Assembly: GCA_963971285.1 (NCBI GenBank)
Contig: OZ020247.1
Location: 8,080,614 to 8,144,613, forward strand
DNA length: 64,000 bases
Direction of reading: 5' to 3'
Source of the DNA: Astropecten irregularis
Lineage: Eukaryota > Echinodermata > Asteroidea > Paxillosida > Astropectinidae
Shown: positions 36,934 to 50,200 of the stretch, piece by piece
Numbering within the stretch: the stretch's first letter is position 1
Layout: each line of letters begins with the position of its first letter
Position numbers and translations under genes: made by a program
Notes under the pieces: generated by a model
What the model saw: the letters and a program-made list of their open reading frames with translations, nothing else
Database searches by the model: none
Told to the model about the DNA's origin: nothing

Positions 36934-37081
36934 TAATGGGAGACTTTAGAGAACCGGTCTTCAAGTAAACTGCGCACGCGCACGCAAATGTGAGCATGCG
37001 CGTGATGTTTTGCAGGCTGCGCTGTTGTGCGTGAGCATGCGCTGTTGACTTGAAGACCGGTTCTCTTAAGTCTCCCATTAA
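36934..37081. mobile_element. GC-rich MITE (family N), copy 2
   Basis: TAATGGGAGACTTTAGAGAA at the left and TTCTCTTAAGTCTCCCATTA at the right. CGGTCTTCAAGTAAACTGCG and complement form the arms; GAGCATGCGCGTG and GAGCATGCGCTG lie in the centre. Confidence 0.9.
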
Positions 37082-37924
37082 TGCAAGACACTTGTTCGCT
37101 ATTGTTGAACATTTTTGACATTTTAGAATCTTAGATTTTATAATATACAGGCATTTGATTTATGATAACTAGCCCACGAATAAATAACTTATTTTAACAT
37201 TAAAAAAATGGACAAAAAGAAGATTGGTTTGAAGCTAAGTGAATCCTATTCTTGATTCAAGGCTGAATTATCCGTGGCCTTGTAGCGTGCATAATACTGT
37301 TATGGTTTAGTGCCCGGATGAACCCTGGTGTTTCATGTTGTATGGAGCCTAGCAGTAGCACGGCCAGTCTGCTTTATACGAGAATCCCATGCATCCATTA
37401 CCAACTCCAACACTGGTCTGTGATTGGACAATGAGCAGTGACGTTTCCAGATTGGGGGACCCCGCCCCTTTGTGGATTTTTACTTTATTTGATATCTAGT
37501 AATTATCATTACTGCTACCGCTTCCACGCGTGGTATACAGAGGCGTATGCCATGAAGTATAATACACAAACAACCAAATCAAAACCAAACTGCCAAAAAG
37601 TCGAGAGGCAGGCTATGGCCGTTCATGAAAACTCACGTGATCCGGAACCAAAAGCTGAAAAATGTTTACACATAACGTTTTGGGCTTCGAAGCCACAGCC
37701 CCAAACCTCCATTTTGATAGTTATTACTAGAATTAAAATGGATGTGCCCAAATGGAGCCGTCGTGAGAATTGAACCATAACTCGAAAACATTTGAAGTTA
37801 TTTTCTGAAAGGGAAAATGCAAAGAAACCTTCTGGTGTAACAAAAGCGGGGCATTAACAAATCAAAGGCATCATAAATTTGTTAAAAGGGCAAAATAATG
37901 TCAATAGTGAGTGCTCCTGAACTC

Positions 37925-38279
37925 AAAGGGATGGTACAGAATTGGTAAGACAAAGTACACTTCAAGATCACAGAGTCACATAAAACTTACATAGTATAAA
38001 GGTGATGATAGGAGAAAACATCCCATGAACATTAATTTGAAATGCCATATTATTCGTTGAGAAATAAATGAAACTTTTTTTCCGATTGAAATAAATCACT
38101 CCGAAGCGTTTTATTATGAACGTATAATATCGTTGAAATGCGTAAACGGGTTTTCACTATTTTCTCGTGACCCAGATGGCTGATTGACCTCAAACTTCTA
38201 CAGGTTTGTCAGTTAAGGTATTTAATGGAAGTCACAGCAACGGTTTTGTCGCAAAAACCAGTTCTGTACCATCCCTTTA
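37925..38279 (+). mobile_element. Diverged cousin of family T with different termini
   Basis: TIRs are AAAGGGATGGTACAGAATTG and CAGTTCTGTACCATCCCTTT, flanked by TCAA and TTAA. The interior follows the family T order at low similarity: CACAGAGTCACATAAAACTT, TATAAAGGTGATGATAGGAG and AAATGCCATATTATTCG. Confidence 0.8.
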
Positions 38280-38717
38280 ACCTTCTCTTCGAACATTTTC
38301 GTGCGTCATGGAAGATTCAACTAGCGGTGGGCCATTCAATTTACATATACACGTAAATATAAACACTTGTCTTCATCTTGTCTTCGTCTTTATAGTTTCA
38401 ATCGTGGAGCCAGGAGAGCTCATGACAAGAATAATCATATCCAGGAAATTTATGTGAAATCCCTTGTACAAAAAGCCTTGTATTAAAAATGCAACGAGCA
38501 CTGTATTATATTTGTAGTATTTTTATATGATTGTATAACATCCCATACGTTGATTCAGATTAGATAGGCCTAAGTGGATTTCCAAAATGGATGCAGTTAT
38601 TTCATTGTAATGATGTTGCATGCGGTTCCTAAAGTAATTATACCCGTAGCAACCATGCACAAACTATACCCGTAGAGCAACTGTCTGACAGGTAACCCAG
38701 CGCCATATTTATTTTCA

Positions 38718-38795
38718 AATGACTTTGGAGAATCGGTCTTCAAGTATAAAGAGCGCACGCGCATGCACAACAGCGCTCTGTTTCCCTTTTCAAAA
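38718..38795. mobile_element. GC-rich MITE (family N), truncated fragment
   Basis: ACTTTGGAGAATCGGTCTTCAAG and GCGCACGCGCATGCACAACAGCGC match the left half of family N. The right half is missing, and the sequence continues into the repeat shared with 28390-28490. Confidence 0.8.
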
Positions 38796-39360
38796 CCAGA
38801 GAATCTACTTCAGAACCGCAGCCAAATGCCTCTATTTTGATACCAGTTATTTCAGAATGGATTCATGGTGAAATGGAGCCGGAGCCTGAGAAAACGAAAA
38901 AGAGTTGTTGAAAAAACGGAAGAAAAAATTCTGACCACTATAATCTGTGGCATTCCAGGTAAATATGACTACCCTGGTGAGGTGATTCGTACTATACGGA
39001 CCGCTCTATTTTCTTTTCTTGGGGCGATCCAATAATATGGCATTTCAGGTACACCGTACACAGCCCTCTAAGCCGAAAAGAATATGACCTGTGGCATCTG
39101 ACGGCCCCCATACACTGGATGCTAAATTTGAGTAAAATTGTAAGACTTCTTCGTTCTGCAATGTGAGGGGTTGACTGGCCATGTCCCCTGGGTCGTGAAG
39201 CTGGTGGACTCGGGGGAAATAAAACGTCGAAGATATCCCCCACGGGATAACAGTTTTATTGGATCGCGAGTGACAGTCCTTAATATTTTGTGCGGCTCTT
39301 TTTAATAAGCACACTGTCTCTGACATCGAGTTTGACAGGTATCAATATTCAGGGATAGTT

Positions 39361-39714
39361 TTAAAGGTAGTATCATACCTTGGTATAGCATACCGAAACA
39401 TAAATCACCATATATATACCTTATTACTTACAGGGTATAAAGATGGTGATGGTAGAAACATACTTTTACAATTGTTCTGCCTGAAATGCTGTATTTATCC
39501 AGAAAGGAGTAAAACCTATAACAAAAACAATTTTGATCTTCGGAAGATAACAAATACCGGTGAAAAAATACAGTGTGCGTTTTTCACTGTTTTCTCAAAA
39601 AGTAGGCACCGTATGGGACTGGAAATTTCACAGATGACTGTGACTGTATCTTCCTTGATATTTGTGCTCATGAATCTGCATTTTTTTGACAAAAAAGTAT
39701 GAAATTACCTTTAA
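39361..39714 (+). mobile_element. TTAA-flanked MITE (family T), copy 10
   Basis: TTAAAGGTAGTATCATACCT at the left and AAAGTATGAAATTACCTTTAA at the right. The centre GATCTTCGGAAGATAAC is a variant palindrome. Confidence 0.85.
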
Positions 39715-40499
39715 GTTACAATTTCACAATGGAGCTAAGGTTTATATGCTATATAATAGAGGCGTACGGACTATGCTTGATGGTAGTCACACGAGGCAAT
39801 TGCCATAGGTAACGTAAAGGCGACCAAGAGCACTGCTTGGGGAAAAGGCACTGTAGCTTCGTTAAGCTCAAACAGACATCTATCCTGACAACGTCTTACG
39901 ATAATCTCCAGCAAATGAAAAACAGGCAAATTGAAAGGTGGATGTTATTCCTTGACGACTGCCCGGAACGGATTGCCTGTAAATTCCCTCGCGTCTTGTG
40001 CCAGCCTCCGATAACTTAGAATCGAAGAATGTAATATCCGAGCACGTGAATACAGCAATTCAAGGTGAAATCACTGTTTTCCGTTTGCTAAGCTTCCACT
40101 TCATACCATGTCACATCGTGTCTGGACCAGTCCCCAAAGATTTACACAATTTCCCGCCTTGATATAATTATTTTCGCTTGAATGTACAAACACTAATAAA
40201 AGACTAATCACTACAGACTATTATTATTATCACAAAAACGTTATAAATACATTCGACTCTACAACTAGCATTCACGATACATTGTACACACACAATCACA
40301 ATACATTAATTATGATATATTAATATTAGTATTATTATAGAATAATATAAAATATGATTTACTTGAAAGACATAATCAGCTTAGATAAAATGTTAACCTT
40401 GTTATCAAGAGGAGATAGAAATTGAGTTGATTCCCAGTATATAATTAATATGGCATACCAAAATAATCATGGGTTACAACTGAAGGCAAAGCACAGATC

Positions 40500-40644
40500 A
40501 ATGGGAGACTTTGGAGAATCGGTCTTCAAGTCAAAAGCGCACGCGCACGCAATTGTGAGCATGCGCGCGTTGTTTTGCGCATGTGTGCGCTTGCGCAGTA
40601 GGGCATGCGTGTGCGCTGTTGACCGATTCTCCAAAGTCTCCCAT
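40500..40644. mobile_element. GC-rich MITE (family N), copy 3
   Basis: AATGGGAGACTTTGGAGAAT at the left and ATTCTCCAAAGTCTCCCATT at the right. The centre is GCACGCGCACGC, GAGCATGCGCGCG and GCTTGCGCAG. Confidence 0.9.
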
Positions 40645-41218
40645 TCTCAGTGTACGTGTACAGAGTTCCCCCAGTTTATCCTACCTGAGAGTCCGAGTTC
40701 TACTGATATTTATTTTTCCAGCCCAAATCGGCAGCAATATTAAATCGTTACCCTAAAGATACAAATCATTGCACACGGCATACCACATCGGTGCTACGTG
40801 GCGCGCGATTTAAAGGGACTAAACACAATGAATGATCGGGAAATGGCCAGAAACATTAAGCGATCACCAGTATAGCTTATGCGGTTTAGAGATTGTGATT
40901 CGAATTTTGCTCTTTAAAAAAATGGTGCATTTTTTGTTTTGAGAAGAGATTAAAGCAAAACAATATCATCTTGGGGATATCAAAACTATTATTTTTATGT
41001 TCATCGCGAACGAACTGAGTTCGTTTTTCAACGATTTGTTTCGTTTTACTAGTGATTCGTGGTCGATCACAATGTATTTTGTTCCAAGTTCACGGTTGGA
41101 TCAGACAGAGTTTGAGTGTTGGTTTGTGACCTGATCATGCCTTGTCCCTTTAAGTTTAAATGAGCACGCGGGCAATGATTGAGGCTAAATGATTGCCAAG
41201 GAGGTGACAGAGAGTCTT

Positions 41219-44200
41219 TCAGGGGCCTCTCGTACTTGGAGGCTGACTGTGGATGATGAAGAGGATCAGTGTCACGGTAATCGAAGCCAGCATTGTCAGG
41301 GCGGATACCAGCAACATAAACCGGTCCAGTATAAGCGCCACCTCGCTCCATTCGCGAATGGGCTGCTCCGAACCGACCGCCCACTCCTTGCTGCAGTCGT
41401 GCAGCCGGTCCACGGTCTTGAGCAGCTCCCTGCAGCAGGCGTGGTGGCAGCACTGCTTGGTGTCCGGGTCCGAGTGGCTGTTGTTCATCCCCACGCCATC
41501 CGGATCGCCGTTGTCGGTGCCCGTCCCGCCACGCCCGCCGCCGCCGGCCGGCGACAACATCATCCCGTCCTCGCGGAAATTGTTGGCGGACGTACGGGGC
41601 CACGACTCGACGATGGTGGAGGATCGAGTGGGGCCGCCGGACGCCTCGAACGTGTACAGGGTCTGAGCGCCGTGGCGGTAGCACAGGATTGGCGCCAGTA
41701 CCCTGAAGATCACGTACCGTAGCCAGTTGGGTACGGGCCGGTGGCTGTCGCGGTGATGTAGGTTCAACACCACCACGCTGCAGAGTACGGACGTGCAACC
41801 GATGACTACCATGGGGGTGAAGAAATAACCTAATGGAGGGAATCAAATCGAATCACATCGAATCAGATCAAATCTAAACAAATCAAAGCACAGTCCGAGC
41901 TGTGTGGTTTGGCAAAATGCTAGCATCCAAGACAGTTTAAATCAAATTTGTGTCTAGCTAGCTGGGGTTACAGACCGTTATTAGTTAAAGCTGGACTCCA
42001 ACGATTTCGAAAAATAAGATGTTCACATAAAATTGTGTTCACCTAGCTCCAATTAAGGTAAACATATCATTAACCCTCACTATTTGGACGTCTTAATACC
42101 AGGGCTGCATTCAGTCCATGTTCAAGTTGCTGTGTCTTTATTTGATCTGCACTTTAAGATTTTTGTGATTATTGTGCTGGCTGTTTGTGTGGTTTTGGTG
42201 ATGGGTGACGGTGAACATTATCAATTTTGGTGCTGGGAATGGTCTGCATAAGGGTTTTTATCCAGGGGCCTCTTTTGAAACCTTGGCTCTGGTTTTGGCG
42301 GTGTCTCGGTCATCCAAAAGAGCCGGGTGGGTTTTCCTTAAGCTTAAAGTTTCGTTTGGTCTTGTTCAGAACAGAGTATCTACTGCTAAGCCGTATAGCC
42401 TTTAATTTGTTGCCTTATTACTTTAAATAGATAGAAATAGAGCCGAAGCCAGAGCCGACCGAAGCCATCAGAGCCGGCCAAGGCCGAAGCCAGGACCGAC
42501 GCCAGGGCCGACCGAAGCCAGAGCTGACCGAAGCCAGGGCTGACAGAAGCCAGAGCCGACCGAAACCATCAGAGCCGGCCAAGGCCGAAGCCAGGACCGA
42601 CGCCAGGGCCGACCGAAGCCAGAGACGGCCAAGGCCGAAGCCAGGACCGAAGCCAGGGCCGACCGAAGCCAGAGCCGACCGAAGCCATCAGAGCCGGCCA
42701 AGGCCGAAGCCAGGACCGACGCCAGGGCCGACAGAAGCCAGGGCCGACGGAAGCCAGAGCCGACCGAAACCATCAGAGCCGGCCAAGGCCGAAGCCAGGA
42801 CCGACGCCAGGGCCGACCCAAGCCAGGACCGAAGCCAGAGCCGATAGAAGCCATGGCCGACCGAAGCCAGAGCCGACCGAAGCCAGAGTCGGCCAAGGCC
42901 GAAGCTAGGGCCGAAGCCGAATCCGAAGTCTTACCGATAATGGGTGTCCTCTCCGAGGACGGCGGCAGGGACCCGCTAATCAGCTCCTGGAAGAGCAGCA
43001 GCGCCAGGAGGGTGGTCACGCCCAGGGAGATCTTCTCACCGGAGTCCGGGGGCAGAACGTAGATAGAAAGGCTGATGATGGCCAGGAGGATGGCCGGAAG
43101 TAGGATGCTCAGGATGTAATGGAGGGGCCGGCGGGACAGAATGAGCGCGAAGGTGATCAGACGGAAGGGGTCTGGGCAGCAAGGGTAGTCTATATCCTCA
43201 CTGGTTACCGACACCTGGGGACGACAATAAAACAGTTTTAAATAAATATACAGAATATGTATGGACCAAAAGATTGAGTGTGAAAGCTCAGATGTTTATA
43301 AGAATATGCATTGATACCTATCTTCTTATGAAATATTTCTCTCTAAGGGTATAATTGAAGTGAAACTGGATCTGAATCCCTCCAAAAAGGTGTTACTGTC
43401 TGGCAGGAAGTCTCCCGTTTAACCCCCACCCCGGCATCTCCTCGAGAGCCTCAACTTCTGAGAAGAATAGTATAGTCTCTCAGGTCTCCTGATGAGGACT
43501 AGAGCAGACTAGTCGAAACGTTGAGACCTAATTGCGAGAAGTGCGAACGATATAGAAGTGCGAAAGTACGAACGATTATTACATGGTGTTTCCGCAAACC
43601 GATCCACATACCAATTGTCACCATGCAAAGCCTCAAATCTTTCTCATTAGTAGTCTGACTGACCTTGATTAGTTCCCAGACTCCGTTGGGCACAAAGTAG
43701 TCGCTCAGGTTCTCCTTCGTGCCGGCGTCCTTGGTCAAGTCGATGTCGCCGATGGTGAAGACCCAGGAGCCGAAGATCAGGTCGCACTTCTGCGTGTCGA
43801 ACGGGAACAGCAGCGTGTCGATCTGGCACGAGGACTTGAGGATGGCCGGGAAGTTCCAGGACACCATGCCGTCTGGCGTCACGATCGCCGGGATGCTCTT
43901 GGTTCGCTCGAAGAACTCGTCGACGCTGGGGTCCGGGGAAAGACTGGACCAAGTTAGAATGCCTGGTCACACGATCTGCATCGATAACTCGTATCGACGC
44001 CAGCGGGACATATTCACATTTTTTTGTTTTCTCGATCTTATAATTTTTTTCTTCAAGGAGTGGGTGGTATTCATTTTGGTGTGCTTAATAGCTAAAAAGC
44101 AATACTTTCAATGGTGGTCTGTCAAGAAAGGCATATTGGTAAGTTGATTATTTTTTTCAGCATTTAGTATATCGTGGATAAAGAACAGGTGCATTTTGTT

Positions 44201-47200
44201 GTCTCAATATTGATTGTGTGTATGGAGTGCAGTGCCGAGGATGACGACTGGTCCATGTATGGCATGGGTTGTGATGGGTTCCAGAGCATTCAACCAAGGG
44301 GAAGTCGTGAATGGTGACTGCATTTTGTGGGATCTCTCTCCATCCTCCGCCCAGGAGTGAAGAGGGGTCCGCGTGAGAGGGTAAAAGGGTGCAGCGTGGT
44401 GAGTGTTTGGACCAGCCTGGTAGGTGCAAGGGGAGTGAAGATGGTTTGACAGGAGTGATACAATTTGGCCAGGGGCTGATGTGGAGGGGGATCCAATGAC
44501 ATGTGCATGTGCTGTCTGACAAATTCACATGATCTACAGAACGATGTATCGAACTGAGTGTGTCGATCATCGGTCAACTGCGATGATCAAGGGAAGGGTT
44601 TCCGTATTGCTTGCGCTTGATGGGAACGTTAAAGGATATGTCGATGTCGACAACATTACCAGTGGTGCGTGCTTTAGAGTGTCGACTTTTGAGCATGCAC
44701 TTAAGTTCATTCTCAGTGTCTGTGCAGTTTTTCTTGTCTTTTTTTGTGGGGCCACATAATATTATTTGGTTCATAAAGATTAATTAGTGGCAATGCGTTT
44801 TATTAATTCGCTGAAGATGCGTGACAATCAGCACAAACAAAGAGCCATGGAAGGCATTAGCTGGTTAATGTGAACATGTCCCACTAATTAATTAATCTTC
44901 CCGTATATACAGACATTAACACACAAACAGAGACACTATACCATCCTACACAACCGCACTGTTATGATGCTATGATGACGGTACAGTGAGGACGGTGCAT
45001 CACAGACAGTGGGGTGTGCCAATTAATGATGATGCATGCAGACGATATTTTAGCATTAACAAAGCATGACTGTGGTTTAAGCGTGGTGTGAGGAGTTTCT
45101 AAAGTGATTCTCACACTGGGTAAAATACCAAATGGGAGATAAAAAAAAATGGAACGAAAAACAGAATCCCTCAAAGGAAACGAAACAAAATGATGGGGGA
45201 GGGGCACGAGGGTGGGGCCTAAATCACGGCAGTTTAAGGGGATGAAATGCCACACCCCACTTGAACTTTCTCATCTTTCCACCATGGTTATAGATCCCGC
45301 ATGTAGCCTAGCCCAACCTTAAGACGAAACAACTTCACTCACTTTGGATGTGATTCCGTCCTCAATTTGAGGTTAGGTGTCCAAAATGTACTATGCAATG
45401 GTACGGTGTTACTTAGGCCTAGTCCCAAATTAAGGTTGAAGCTAAGTGTCCAAAAGGCTACGCTGTGCAATGGCACGATGTTATATACCGCACGGTTAGA
45501 GCATGGAGCTAGCTCCTATATAGATCCATGTCTTAAATGCACTCACCAATGGAGTGCATAATGGTTAGTAGTATATGAGGGTCGTCTGAAGCCCCGTTGT
45601 GAGGTTCCAGAGGAGGTTCCGGGGAAGGAAGAGGAGGTTCCAGAGAAGGTTCCGGAGGTTCCAGATTAGAGGAGGTTAATACAGAGGAGGTTCCAGAGGA
45701 GGTTCCATAGGTTTCAGATTAGAGGAGATTCCAGAGGTTCCAGATTAAAGGAGGTTCTACATTAGAGGAGATTCCGGAGGTTCCAGATTAGAGGAGGTTC
45801 AATATTAGAGGAGATTCCGGAGGTTCCAGATTAGAGGAGATTCCGGAGGTTCCAGATTAGAGGAGGTAATTCTAGATTAGAGGAGGTTCTGCAGGTTCTA
45901 GATTAGAGGCGGTTCCAGATTAGAGGAGATTCCGGAGGTTCCAGATTAGAGGAGATTCCGGAGGTTCCAGATTAGAGGAGGTTCCGGAGGTTCCAGATTA
46001 GAGGAGGTTCCAGAGGATGCTCCGGAGGACATGAGCAGGTCATGAGTAAAATGAGCAAGAAATGGGTAAATTGAGCAAGAAATGAGTAAAATGAGCAAGA
46101 AATGAGTAAAATGAGCAAGAAATGAGTAACATGAGCATGCCGCCTCCTCTGGAACCTCCTCTGTATTAACCTCCTCTAATCTGGAACCTCTGGACCCTCC
46201 TCTTCCTCCCCCGGAACCTCCTCTGGAACCTCACAACGGGGCTTCAGACGACCTTCATATACTACTACTATGGTTGTACTGTGAAGTCGCAATAAGCAAA
46301 TTCAACGCTCCTTTTCATATTAGCAGTGATTTGGAATCAGCTGCCATGTTTTCTGGTGTTTTTCTTTTACCAAACAAACAATATTTTACGTAAATAAAAA
46401 TAAACACGGAAATTTGTTGCGAAATGGATGCAACGCGCGGCCTTAGCTTTTCACACATTCTACACTATTCTACACTATTTCGCAAATGTGCACTTCAGTA
46501 TTGCGCCTGAATGTTAGTCGGGGTTGTTACCGCAATTCTAAGATTTGCCTATAATAGGTCAAAATATTTCCGCACAGGTTAGAAAATGGGTAATTTTGTA
46601 GGTCAGTTAACCCTTTGCGCAGCAAAATGGCTATTTTAGGTTGAATTAAGCCAGTATCTCCACGTTATCCTCAAACCACGCATACTCTTCGATAGCTGCA
46701 GAGCCCCTTAAGCCCTTAAGTGTTTTCTGAAACACAAATTAACCATTCCGAGAGATTAAACCTGCTTTAGACTCCCCCACGAGAGTTAGGGTGCATTCGT
46801 TTAGCTAACACGGGTCAGCCCTTACTGGGAACAGTCGTGCTATACTGCACAAAACAAGCGAGAGAATGGGGACGAGGTTGACTGGTGTCGACCCGGGGAA
46901 CTTAACGAATGCACCCTTATTTATATTTTACAAAACTGGGTGATCATAACAAAAATATCCCTGTCACTCCACGGTGTTCCATAAATATAGTGTCCTTATA
47001 CGCATTTTTGTGGCTGCCATGACGCATGACATTATGGGCGAATCACAACCACTATTAACTGCATACCGTTAGTGGGCTTTTCGCGACAGTTGACTGCTGT
47101 TTTGATATTTTTTGTGTACATTTTACTTGATTTCTAATTATCGTACACTAAAGCAAACATAGGCCTACATTATTCAGAAAAAAATCATGCCACTATAAAA

Positions 47201-50200
47201 ACACATAAAGAAAAATGTGCGCAGATTTGTGATGTACGATGCATCGTTATACGTCATTATAATGCATGTGCAAACATCGCATAACAAAACTATCCAGATT
47301 GTGAATTTGTGATGTACGATGTATCAAACATCACAGATTATGTGCGAAGACATTAGTGGTGTGCGATGTCCCTCTTGCGCCACCATTCTTTGCCGTCTTG
47401 CGCATGATATGCATGAGTTAATTTTACACTGTGAGTAATGTAATGCGCGCCCCAGGTGTCATGTGTCATGGCGAGCACCGCATGTTGCCCTGGATACAAA
47501 ACCACACTATACATGCTGCTCGCATGCAGGGTCAAAGGCCAAATGCATTTCCATTTACTCAAGACTTATTTTTTACCTGTCGGTGAACGTTTTTGCTACT
47601 GAAAGCATTTCTTGCCGAAATGACTATTTTGCATAAACCGGGAGCAGTGGCAGATAAAAGGTAATTATTCGGCGCAGAAAAGCCAAAAAGCGTTTTTCTC
47701 CAAATTGATGCTGCCTGCGAAGAAAAACAGTTTTGCGAAGAGGGATGGAACGACCCTTTGAACTCGGCGATCCGGCGAAGGGGGGCACCCTCAGGGCCAG
47801 TCTACGCGGGGAGACGGTACCACGGTTCCATTTCATGGAATCCGTTACGGCCTATTTTTGTGCTTACGGGCACTGCTTTGCGTGAAACTTCTATTTATTT
47901 CATGGAATCCGTAAGCAAGATTTTCGGCTAGCGAAGAATTTTTAGGGTAAGCGTGAGTATTTTCTGCTAACGTGCTGTCATTATGCATTCTGCAGAAAAA
48001 AACTTGCTTTAATACCGTTACCAAAAAGAAAACTCTCCTGTGAAATACACTAACCGTAGGCCTAACCCCAAATAATTTTTGGTAACGGTAACAGATTCCA
48101 TGAAATTTAGTCCTGTGCAAGAGCAGGGTGTTAAGATATAGGATTTTGTTTTGCGCCAATCGAAATGTTGATGTAGAGTACAATAAATAGAATGGGAGAC
48201 TTTTGAGAACCGGTACTCAAGTCAACAGCGCAGGCGCAAAACAACGCGCGCATGCTCACAATTGCGTGCGCGTGCGCTGTTGACTTGAAGACCGGTTCTC
48301 CAAAGTCTCCAATTGTTAAATGTTTCCAACGTGCCTCTTGTTATTTTGTAACGCACGTCAGGAACTTAACAGATTGGTGTTGATAGTATTCAAGTTCATT
48401 CTCTGGTAATATAAACTGCATAAGCTGTTCAATAGAAGGCTAAAGATTCGTTCCCAATTACATTATACAGTTGTTAAGATGTTAGAACACGACATAAAAT
48501 TGTATGAAGGCGAACGGGTCTGAAAATGATGAGAATAATAATGATGATAACGAAACATCTGAACCTTTTTGAATTGACCCGACACCTAAATAATTGCAGA
48601 AATGTTGCCTCGTATCAGAAACCAAATCGAAAAGAACCAAAAAAAAAAAAGAAGGAAACTATATAAAACGCAGCCCACAGCGACAGCAAACTAAGTGTAA
48701 ACGATTTTAGTTTTCATACCCGAGACCTCTTCCATGGCTGCTATATAAAAAAAAAAGGTTGAAAGAAACAAAAAAACGAGCAGAGTAAAGATTCAGCGGG
48801 GTTGTGGTTGGCTTGTTCAGACAGTATACAGGAGACAGACGAATGAATGGATGGATGAGTGGTGATCGTGTGAAACGGAGAAGGTGTGAGTGGGTGTGTG
48901 TCGAGGGAATTCAATCTTCTGCAAAGATCTTCATCGTCTTACTTTGTGTACAGGGTGATATCGGGCGTCCAGATTTTATCCACTGCAATGTACAGCCTCT
49001 CCACTGAAGGGTATTTGGATGATTGCCACGCCAAAAACTCATCTTTCCACATCTATATGATATACGAAAATGGAAACAAATTCAAATATTCAACACTTGA
49101 CATTAGACTTGCGTCCAGGCGTATGACATTGGAAAAGTCGAATTTGGTAGAGCAATTTTACGAGGAACTATTTGGCGTATGGGATGAACCATTGCCATGC
49201 TCGCCTTGCTTCAAGGCTAACCCACTTCGTGTTTTCGACGGGAAAAATATCGGTTGCAATTAGTCTTTAAAGGTAATATCATACTTTGGTTTTTATCAAA
49301 GAAATACAGATTCATGGGCAAAAATATCAAGACAGATACAGTAACTGTCCTGTGCAAAATTTCAGTCCCATACGTTGCCCACTTTTTGAGAAAACAGTGA
49401 AAAAAAGGCCAAAGTATTCATTAAGTCTTTTCTCTTTTATTGTTGACCTTTTAAAAGATCAAAAAGATTTTCGGTCGTTGTTTTACTAATTTCTGGATAA
49501 ATACACTATTTCAGGCGGAACAGTTTTAACGGTATGTTTCTGCCATCACCATCTTCATACCCTGTAAGTTATACGTAAATCTGAGAACATTTCTGTTTTG
49601 GTTTCTTACCAAAGTATGATACTACCTTAAAAGGGACAATAATGTACTGTTGGTACTCGAAAAAAAAATCGGTTGCAATTAGTCTTTAAATAAAAAATGG
49701 CAATCGTTTACATTGGTGCATCGTGAAATGAACTCCCAAATGGTTGGATACCTAGAAATGTTTATTACCAAGGGATAACTCGAATTGCTTCGAAGAATCT
49801 ACACACGCCCACGAGAGGGACTTTGTGAGAAATGTTTAGGTATGTATTTAGGCAAACTATAATCAGGGTGTCATTTCAATGCCACTTCCAAATGCATCTA
49901 TGCCAATGGAATGGGTATTGCATCACTAATGAAGGATCGTCCCGTCTGGCAATGTGATGCAGTGTGAAAATACGCCCACCCGGCAAACCGTTTGATGACA
50001 GGCGATGGACGAAAGACAAAGGTGTGATTCTCTGGGTAATACTCATAAGCGCTTGACGACCATGGACAGTAATAATGTCTCAACGCCGATGCAGGGCAAA
50101 GCCAAAGTTAATTAAAAACCAAATCCAGACGGAAGGACCGATGGAAGTTAATTTCCGATCGTAATTGCGTAAAAATAAAAGCTGAGTTGAAGTGGTGGCC

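Larger units (their letters stand above)
32895..41218. other. Gene-poor stretch between SLX1 and the receptor gene
   Basis: No gene was recognised. It contains three family T MITEs (33007, 34804, 39361), a diverged cousin (37925), family N MITEs (36934, 38718 fragment, 40500), a perfect hairpin (33374), G-tract repeats near 34008 and 34283, and plain AT-rich sequence. Short open frames here (for example 37438-37773) overlap repeats and look fortuitous. Confidence 0.65.

Noticed and set aside
41189..41722. Plus-strand frames of 137-177 codons opposite the receptor exon
   Set aside because: Antisense shadows of the GC-rich last receptor exon; no family resemblance.
42468..43214. A separate 248-codon minus-strand gene
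   Set aside because: Its first part is the receptor TM1-TM2 exon, and the rest is minisatellite after a good donor at 42934.
47624..48183. Minus-strand frames of 70-112 codons
   Set aside because: No domain, no supporting splice sites, and they lie in the long receptor intron.
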